From NCBI RefSeq assembly GCF_963675165.1, contig NC_087387.1:5668990-5732989 (forward strand): a stretch of DNA of 64,000 bases, in the 5' to 3' direction. The stretch comes from Halichondria panicea (lineage: Eukaryota > Porifera > Demospongiae > Suberitida > Halichondriidae). The notes under the pieces are model-generated. The model was not told where the DNA came from. It worked only from the letters and a program-made list of their open reading frames with translations, and made no database searches. Shown here piece by piece: positions 56,363-64,000 of the stretch; the first letter of the stretch is position 1, and each line of letters opens with the position of its first letter. The position numbers were made by a program, and so were the translations under genes.

Positions 56363-58000
56363 TAGGATTCCCTTTCTTTTTCAGTACAAGTGGAACGTCA
56401 AGAGGCAGTGCAGAAGTTCAAGAAGAGAAGACAGGACTAATCAGATATCTTCTCGAATATCTCTGGACTAATAATTATATAGGTAATGAGTAATAATTAT
56501 TGCTTGATATGTTGAATTTGTGAATCAGTATTAATTAAATGACAGCCATTTTAATTAAGAGCATAATATATAGCCAGCATATAGCATGCTTGTCAGAGAA
56601 AGGGAGCTAGAGCTGAACAGCTGTGTGAAGAAAAGCAACACCTCAGGCTCTGGAAAAGCCTGCACTCATCACCCAGTGATTTTAGGCGCAGCACGGTTTC
56701 TTAACCACGCCTATCTATTATTAATTTTGGCCACAACGCAATTGCTGAGTCATTAAAGATGGCGGAATTGTCTAGGTAAGAGAAAAATTGTCTAGGTAAG
56801 AGAAATAGAGACTGAGAGGTCATCTGCCTCTTGGAAGCAATCGCAAATCTGAAGAAGCGCTTTGTAATCCAGGTTGTAGTCGTTTGGAAACCCTGTGCAG
56901 AATGTCCTGGAGAGGGCTGTACTTGGAGTACTGAATGCTGGGCAAGAAACTTACTTACTCACTTACTCCACTCACTTACTTACTTAGTCAGTCAGACGAC
57001 GAGCGGTGAAACGTCGAGATAGTGCAATTTTTAAAATGACAATATTCATACATTTAAAATGTTCATGGATTATGAAATGAGAGATACAAAGAGAGAAAAG
57101 GCTAAATAAACTATCTGTCTAGCCAGTTTCTTGATGTGGCCTTTCCCTGCAGAGATAGAACAGTTTGAACTCGAGTCAAAATAAGTGAAATATTACTAAA
57201 CACGGGCAAACCCACTGCCAATCCTATGTAAAACCTACTGGTTTTACTAATGCTAAAATTGTATACATATATACTCCGAGTATAATATCAGGGCCTATAA
57301 TTTATATTATACATGCATGATACAATAAACATAATATAAGTGTCTGGAGTTGAGTTGATTTCACACACATAAAATATAGATGCAGGAAAACATACAGGTT
57401 GTATAATACACATATAAACATACGGAACATACGTCGGAATGATAAGGTCTATATATAGTCTTAGTCTAAGAGAGTCAACGATGAATTCCAGGTCATGTAA
57501 ATAAATATTGAGGATGCAAAAGATGTATGGTTAAAAATAAAGCCTGGTGATTTGTCATATAAAGTGATTTGTCATCACATAACTATATACACTGCACGTG
57601 AAAGCTAGTACAGAACCTTTGACAGTAAGACACACAATACAACAGAAATAACGGTATCAGATATGTGCAGCATCCCATCTGACTGGCACCTTCTATTGAT
57701 CCACCTACATCCATGGTTGAGGCTTCAGTGTTGTCTACAGTAGGTATAGATCTGTCATGCATATAATATTATAGCTATAACCAATTATTCTCATAGCATG
57801 CATGCAGAAGCACTGTGAATCACATAAGATTAAACTCTTTATTCCACCCATGCGTTAAAAGAACGTTGCATGCGTATAATAATATTGTACATGTATGTAT
57901 ACTATATAATTATGCTGGTTATAATTATAAGGTTGCATGCACACACTGATATACTATACCGTTGTTGTTGAGCTCTTCTCCGTTGTATGCAACAGTCTAT
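56363..58000. other. Intergenic spacer
   Basis: No gene recognised. Features: a 19-bp tandem duplication (TTGTCTAGGTAAGAGAAA) near 56768-56806 and an ACTT-rich microsatellite near 56951-56990. Confidence 0.45.
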
Positions 58001-58003
58001 ATA

Positions 58004-58719
58004 CAGTGCCTTCAGCTTTGAGAGTAAATTTAACCACAGAGTGAGTAGTTGTACTTAAATGTATCTCAAGATTGGAACATTTCTAAGAAATTGTGCTGAT
58101 ACCATTGTGTAGGTGAATAAATAAGCTACAACCTTATTTGAAAATATTTCCCCAAAAGTTGTTGTAGTGGGAAATCATTTTAGGTAAAAATGGGGGTGAT
58201 CGTAAAATATATGTGTAATATGAAATATCTCTGGAACTAAAGTATTGCTGGACAACTTTTTTGTATCAAAAGATCGAAAATTTATTAACAATTAATGTGC
58301 AAAAACAATTAGACCTTAGCCGACAAATTTGCTGAGTTCCATCGCTAAGCGAAAAGGCACCTAAAATATCCCATAATTGATATTAATCAGTATGTGTACT
58401 TATGTAAGCTATACGTAACCATGCATATGTTAGCTAAACTATTCAGGAATGTTGTGCCAAAGTTCCATACCTTAGCCGAAAACAATTGGTCTTTTCCATC
58501 GCTAAGCGATTGTCCACTATTGAAAAATGTTGGTGTTTTATAAACCACCACATACCCACCACCTTTGGTTGCCATGGAAATATTTTTGTATATGTTTTAG
58601 ATAATTTGTTCACCAACACAATGGTATCATCATATTTTCTTTAAAATGTTCCAATCTACATTTATGTATACTAACATGTACCAAATTGCGTTTATTTACT
58701 CTATAGACTAAAGGCACTG
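58004..58719. mobile_element. 716-bp element with CAGTGCCTT ends, TA duplication
   Basis: CAGTGCCTT at the left and AAGGCACTG at the right, with internal inverted similarity (GGAACATTT / AAATGTTCC; ATACCATTGTGTAGGTGAA / TTCACCAACACAATGGTAT). A second nested inverted pair surrounds CCTTAGCCGA / TCGCTAAGCG text. Flanked by TA. Tc1/mariner/pogo-like by its ends. No ORF of note. Confidence 0.75.
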
Positions 58720-58879
58720 TAATATAATTATAGCTTCCAGCTTTGCTTTGAACCTGCATGTGACTACCTATAAATTATGTGCAGTAGATTCTTGTTGAAA
58801 GTGATTTAAACTATGAACACAGAAGATTCGTAACAGTTGTGTATAACAAAGTGTTAAGTTCGTTTGTGTATACTGTTGT

Positions 58880-59260
58880 GTGATTCTAGTGGTTCGTGTT
58901 TCGATCCTTGTGATGCACATTTCCGTTGCATTAATTGCATGTACTACTATAATTATTATAGATACTTATTGCTTGTTGTGGTCAGACGTCAAAGCATTGC
59001 ACTACTGTTGTAAAAGTGCCTCACCCTGCGTGATATCAACAGGATGTGATCTGGACGATATTGATATTACCCAGGATGCCGATTGATTCAACCTAAAGCA
59101 CCACCCACCACCTATTAGCTTGCATTACTTTTACTGATAAGAAACTAGAGATAAGAAACTAGAGTGCAGCGAAGCCGGGTAAAATCATGCAATCTGATTG
59201 GTCCAAAAGGTAATCCTGATAATTACATCAGCAGTACAATAATTGTACCCATGCAGTAGC
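58880..59260. repeat. Local duplication, partner of 62290-62760
   Basis: Shared stretches include CTTGTTGTGGTCAGACGTCA, GCACTACTGTTGTAAAA, TGATATTACCCAGGAT and ATTGGTCCA..AAGGTAA. The frame in this copy (68 codons) is not preserved in the partner, so I do not call a gene. Confidence 0.7.
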
Positions 59261-59281
59261 AATAAAAAGTGAGTAGCTACT

Positions 59282-59500
59282 TTAAGGTGACATAACACAG
59301 GTAGATTTGTTTGTGATTTCACTGTTTAGCACATTACATTTTAATTCTTGCTCAAGTAATTGTGAAATTATCATAGCGTTTCTTATTACTCGCAAGTGGT
59401 TTCATCAATTATCTGCGAGAACAGATTTTTGCGATCTTACTCTCATTCGCAGAATAGCAGAAATTAATACTCTCGAAAATAAGGTAGCGTCATACTCGAA
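59282..59500. mobile_element. Decayed relative of the CTTAAGGTGACATA MITE
   Basis: Starts TTTAAGGTGACATAA and, inverted against 22742-22944, shares ACTCTCATTCGCAGAA and AGCAGAAATTAATAC. The right TIR is not clear. Confidence 0.55.
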
Positions 59501-59867
59501 GCAATATGAGCCAGAAACTTGGATTAAGTCCAACTTTAAGTGCCTGATGGTTGCTACACTTTCCGCCTAATTGGTTCCTTTGACTCTCTTCATATAATGT
59601 AGCAGGTATAATAGCAATGATAGGTTTAAAGCACTATATACTAAATTATTGCGGTTTAAGAATGTATTACAAGAGAGAAAACACGAGAAAAACAATAAAT
59701 GCTCAGGAATGCAACAAAAGTGCTGATTCAGCGGGTTAAAGCAAGGTTGAAGGCAAATTCGCGGCCAACACTGTTAGCATAGCATGTTTCACCGTGGTTT
59801 AAATTAATTTTGACCAACCTTCTCTGGGCCAGCTCAATGGTTTGCAATGCCGCACAAAGTTTCTATT

Positions 59868-59995
59868 CAGCCCCTCCCCCTACAAGAGTTAAACATCGTC
59901 CTGTTGTCACATGCACAAAAATTGGGCCCATATGCGCAATGAAGTGTGAACTGTCTTAGCTATAATTATGTATAATTATGGCATACCCTAAACTT
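59868..59995 (+). pseudogene. pmpL C-terminal tail and 3' flank fragment
   Basis: CAGCCCCTCCCCCTACAAGA, GTCCTGTTGTCAC, GCAATGAAGTGTGAACTG and GCATACCCTAAACTTG match the last 60 codons-to-3'-flank of the intact gene (21500-21630). It has small frame changes and no upstream coding sequence. Confidence 0.85.
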
Positions 59996-60549
59996 GTGTA
60001 GGTAATTTGCATTTGCAAACTCTTAATTTTTCCCCCCACATGCAATATCTATATGGCATGAACTGTACCACTCAAATTGCAGGAAAACACATCAACTTGG
60101 TCATTTAAGAAAACTCTCTGTTACTTACATTATAATTGTGCTATAGTCCTTAGTAATAATTATGTAAGTACACCTGACATGCATCTTCTTACTGGCCCTG
60201 TGTAAATTAAGATAATGCTATAATTATATCAATAGAATGATGTGCACGAGGATAATGCAATAATGCTCTCGGTTGAGTAATGCACGCGCATATAGTGAGA
60301 TATAACCTTCGTTAAATCTTCAAACCCCTGTCTGTGTTAATAATGCATGGTCAGCAATCAAATATTCAGTACAAAGGACACACTTAATCACTCAATTAAT
60401 GTCTGTAAGCTATCTCTCTAAAAATTAACACAAAGCAATCAAAATTGATATAAAAACACTAATAATTATTTCTTATGAATCAGATTCATTGTCCATACAA
60501 ACACATAGGAGTATACTACAATGTATAAGCTAATAAGACAGTACACACT

Positions 60550-61530
60550 TCATTGCGTATATCTGATTTCTGTGTGTGTAACAGGACGATGGTTGACTTT
60601 TGTAGGGGGAGGGGCTGGTCTGTAGTCCTCTGTGGTGACGGGAGCTAGTTCATCCATGTAGGATAGTCTCAGCTGGTCCGGCCTCGTGGCTGGTCTGATG
60701 ATGGGAGGAGTGATGTAACGATCAGGGTCAGCTTCTTCCACAGCTCCATCAGTGTAAGGTGGGTTCAAGGCGTCTCTTTGTTCATAGTCGTCTACTACTT
60801 CGAGTAATTCATCTTCATAATTTTCATTGGCTACCAGCTGATACATTTCTCGACCATTGTTGGCTCGTCTCTCTGCAGCACCAGCTCTTAAGTTCCTTAA
60901 GATGTCCTCTATCCTCAGCCATGTGTTACTCTTCTTGAGTACAAATTGGTAAAAATGATAGCAGAGTGTTATCACAAATAGAGTGAATGATATAGCCATC
61001 GATGTATTGGCTAGTGTTGACTGATTTTTCGTGGTATCTTTGACAGTGAAGGCGCCATTTGATAGAATAGCAACATTGAGCAGATAGAGAGTTTTGAGGG
61101 AACCACAGATTCTGAATGTATTTTTGTACCAATGAGTAGTTTCCATCCAATCAGTCCAACTGATAGAACCCCAGATGATAGAATATGGAATGACGTGTTT
61201 GAAGTCATGGAAACTACTAGATTATGGAGGATCAGAGCAAAGAGGAGCAGTCCCACCCAGTAGCGATGCTTGGGAGTGAATGGAGCATGGTATGTATCCA
61301 TGAAGCCAATGTATTTTGTGTTCTTGGTCCATTTCATAACTTTTTAAACCATTGTAAAAAGAGCAGTATAGTGAAAAACCACCCGCAATGAGGATTATGG
61401 CAGCAGCAACAAACCGAGAGATGTGTTTGGTAGTGAAGTATTGCACATTGCCATCATACAACCAAACAGTATTGGTTGAACCGTCAGGATAATCCAAGAC
61501 CCTATTTTGTAGTGCAGCAATGATAAACTT
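60550..61530 (-). pseudogene. pmpL C-terminal third, minus-strand pseudogene
   Basis: Read on the minus strand from about 61530: membrane segments 4-8 (IIAALQNRVLDYPDGST, YFTTKHISRFVAAAIILIAGG, HRYWVGLLLFALILHNLVV, ANTSMAISFTLFVITLCYHF) and the full acidic/proline tail (ADPDRYITPPIIRPATRPD) to a stop at 60550. At least three frame changes occur, between 61010 and 61380. 5' of 61530 the homology ends. It points toward the plus-strand tail fragment at 59868. Confidence 0.88.
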
Positions 61531-61534
61531 TAGG

Positions 61535-62285
61535 TGAAAGTCTGCACTGCGTAGGCATCCTGTGGCTTAATGTTGCCGAAACTGAATTCTGTTCATGAGA
61601 TAAAGCTTTCAAGCCATATAGATTCAGTCATTGTTGAGCTTCTTTGGACTTTACTATCCCAGCGCTTAGGAGCAGCAACGTATTAACCATGAAAATCCGG
61701 CGCAGGAAACAGGACATATATAGCCTCCAAATCCAGGAGTCCCTGTGTGGACAGTTGGCATTTATATATCCATGCATGCATGCCTTCTTTTTTATACGCC
61801 CTTGGTAATGAGTACTGAGATTTTATCTCCCTCCCTTATGCATTATCATCAGTTAGTGTAGCCCTGACAGTGAAACTGTGCTCCTTTTTGAAATTTTGTT
61901 TAGGAAACGTATATTATCAAATTTTCAATCCACTTACATGATTGTACAATTCATGCAATATGCATGCACGTCCCCTAATAATGTCTTCTATGTTGTCAGA
62001 CAACTGAACCCCTTCAAGTATAATTATAATAATAAAAGTGGCTAAAAAGCTACTAACAGAAGTAGTACAATTATTATGGTCAAATGCTAGCTCTCGGGTA
62101 CAGATCGACAAAATAATGGAACTGCATGTGTGGTAAATATAGCAAGGAAAAATGTCTTGAAGAAAGGTGTTAGTTCTGTTGTTGGCATTGTTGTTGGTGG
62201 TGTTTCATGACCTAGTTCACTGCCTGCATGTGCATGCAATTTATTAGTAGAATCCGGCCACCCTGACAAAATTATATCTCCGCCA
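61535..62285. other. Intergenic spacer
   Basis: No coding or repeat structure recognised. Confidence 0.4.
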
Positions 62286-62289
62286 AAGC

Positions 62290-62760
62290 TTGTGAATCAC
62301 ATTTTCTAGTGGTTTGAGAGATGCACATTTCACAGTATACTTGCTTGTTGTGGTCAGACGTCAAGTCAAAGCATTAATTAATTGCACTACTGTTGTAAAA
62401 ATGCCTTCGTGATATCAATAGGATGTGGTCTGGACGATATTAAGCCAATCGAGGTCCAGGTTGTTGAGGGACACCTAGAACGTAACTAAAATTATTCAAC
62501 CTTTTTACTTTCACTTATTTTGTAGCACAACTAATTCATCATTATAAATTATATAAAAGTCATGGTTTTAATTTATGTACTCAGTAATAATTAAAAAAAA
62601 AGTTTAGTGGAAAAAAAGAAGGTCTACATGGACTATAATTATTGATATTACCCAGGATACAGACGAAAGCATGCACCACCCATGCACCAGCCTATATATT
62701 CCGAGTATAAAATCCTGCAATCTCATTGGTCCATAAGGTAACCCTGAAATACACATGTAG
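62290..62760. repeat. Local duplication, partner of 58880-59260
   Basis: Same motifs as the partner, with about 150 bp of extra sequence (62470-62640) splitting the match. Confidence 0.65.
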
Positions 62761-62835
62761 CACAATGTTATTACGTCATGCTCTCGTGCACAAGTAATAA
62801 ACCTATACGTATGTGTACTGTATAGAATAAATTAT

Positions 62836-63014
62836 TATTACGTGGGTGAAAAACGTTTTAACTTTGCGAATGAGCCAAATCTTGACCCTTTGCGATTTAA
62901 CTATTGCGTTCTGGCAAGTAATAATTTAGGTTTGCGGATTTTATTGTTGCGAATTGATCAACCCTCGCAAAATTCGCAAATGTTTGATGCTCGCAAAACA
63001 TTCTAGTAATACGG
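62836..63014. mobile_element. CCGTATTACTA-family MITE, left end eroded
   Basis: The right end CATTCTAGTAATACGG, followed by TA, matches 816-1022. The interior (TTTGCGAATGAGCCAAAT, TTGATCAACCCT) is shared. The left terminus is degenerate. Confidence 0.75.
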
Positions 63015-63127
63015 TACAGTATACCTATATATGGATCAAGTATACTGTATCTCTAACTAGCTTAGTCTATAGCTTGCGGAAGCAAAACCCAATAATAGGG
63101 TTTGTAATTTCCGTACAAAGTGGCACT

Positions 63128-63345
63128 CTAAGTGGCTGATAGTGTTTGTAGTAAGTTATGAAACCATACATGCATGCAGCTGCACCGCTAGCTAAAATAG
63201 ATTTGTTATGTGGTTTCAAATTGATCCCGCATAACCACTAACCACTTATCAATGTAAACAGCCACTTAGACCGTATAGCCTCCTTCATGCACTGGCCTTC
63301 ACAAGACACTGCACAAGTAGCTCATGTGTAATTTTCCGAGATGAA
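63128..63345 (+). repeat. Orphan copy of pmpL upstream sequence
   Basis: GCTAGCTAAAATAGATTTG, CCACTAACCACTTATCAATG and CAAGTAGCTCATGTGTAATT match the DNA 500-700 bp upstream of both pmpL genes (16540-16710, 34790-34950). No pmpL coding start follows before the window ends. Confidence 0.8.
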
Positions 63346-64000
63346 ACAGCTGGCTTGTGAGACTATATGTCTATAGCTACAGCTATACTATATAGCTGAA
63401 TGCATGCTTAAGCCTCCCAAATCACTATTTTAACCTCAGTTTCTAACGCCAGTAGCTACTGCATTTAGCCACTTGTCCGTTGTCAAGGTGAACATGCAGG
63501 AAGAAACAGGCTTCAAAACTTCAGTCAAAACCATCAAAGCTTCTGTCTGAGAGGGGGGTGTAATTGAACCCAAAGAACTCCCTCTACATCTGCCACTGAC
63601 ACAGCGTGGGTTGATAATTAGTGTTCAAAATGCTAGAGCTGCACTGCGCCTGTCGTACCTCCTCTGGTGTGTGAATGTTAGGTTTCTTCTCTCACCACAC
63701 GGGTGTTTTTATTCTATGCTTTGGCCTGACAATGTGTGGACCTTAGGTTTCTTTCCTCACCACATGGTTTTGAGGTCCGACACGAGTGCCTCGATTATAG
63801 GCTAAAATTGAGTTAATGGGTGCATGGGCCTATTTATATAGCTATTATTTAGAAAATGCTTGTCACAAATGGTGCAATCTGATTGGTTACTTGGAGGTCC
63901 TCTATTTCTCATAGAGACCTCTCAGTCATTCAGAGGTCTTCTATGGAGGTCCATTATAAATTATGTTCACTACATGCATTTAACATTTTTTACATGATAC
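63346..64000. other. Gene-free end of window with a foldback near 63850-63960
   Basis: AGAAAATGCTTGT...GCAATCTGAT.GGT resembles 6263-6295, followed by inverted GGAGGTCCTCTAT / ATAGAGACCTC text, suggesting another foldback relic. No gene seen. Confidence 0.45.

Noticed and set aside
58880-59086. 68-residue ORF with several cysteines
   Set aside because: The duplicate at 62290 does not keep the frame, and no signal peptide-donor pattern like the neighbouring secreted genes is present.

Overview
The window looks like nuclear DNA of an invertebrate animal, most likely a demosponge. The base composition is AT-rich. There are short GT-AG introns in small secreted-protein genes, a jockey/CR1-like non-LTR retrotransposon, and a very dense load of MITEs and foldback elements. 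The large intronless genes with chlamydial-Pmp-type GGAI/TNN beta-helix repeats recall predicted sponge proteins. The taxonomic call is inference from memory, not from a search.

Two gene families dominate. The first (here pmpL) encodes very large secreted-then-membrane proteins: signal peptide, long right-handed beta-helix repeat ectodomain, Cys-rich collar, about eight membrane segments and a proline-rich cytoplasmic tail. One copy is intact (17219-21577, +). One is complete except for a single frameshift (35239-40057, +). A third is shattered by nested transposons (2010-9842, +), and several more are fragments (10515, 26699, 27285, 27730, 59868, 60550-61530). The second family, all on the minus strand, encodes small secreted proteins. 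They share a nearly constant signal-peptide exon, a phase-1 first intron and, in several, a similar TATA region. Behind that exon sit variable modules: five pacifastin-like inhibitor domains (22007-24152 and 40477-42417), a TIL domain plus one pacifastin-like domain (53366-54766), a His-rich Cys-containing peptide (50859-51922), an unrecognised product (49333-50040) and a TIL/pacifastin pseudogene interrupted by a LINE (45341-48162).

Layout: 1-2000 minisatellite and MITEs; 2010-10300 a pmpL pseudogene invaded by a 5.1-kb TIR element (itself invaded twice) and a solo LTR (itself invaded), followed by the remnant 3' end of a pacifastin-like gene; 10411-26698 segmental duplication block I; 26699-27636 pmpL debris; 27637-45340 block II; 45341-54766 the small-secreted-protein array with a LINE; 54767-64000 gene-poor DNA with TIR elements, pmpL fragments and an orphan copy of pmpL upstream DNA. 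Each block has the order spacer, pmpL gene, then a tail-to-tail pacifastin-like gene, then spacer ending in a minisatellite built from a pacifastin exon.

The strongest unusual signal is a mobile-element superfamily with TIRs of the form TAGCCTCGATYCCAGGCCG (and a sister form TAGTCTCGAATACCCGCC). Members range from 46 bp to 5.1 kb and almost all are flanked by exact 9-bp target duplications. Two mid-size members carry the same fragment of a RecQ-like helicase gene, as a Mutator-type Pack element would. Because blocks I and II are duplicates, many insertions have a matching empty site, so insertions can be ordered in time.

Nothing here was searched against a database. Domain names rest on motif recognition, and exon boundaries were derived by hand from frame, GT-AG sites and comparison between copies.
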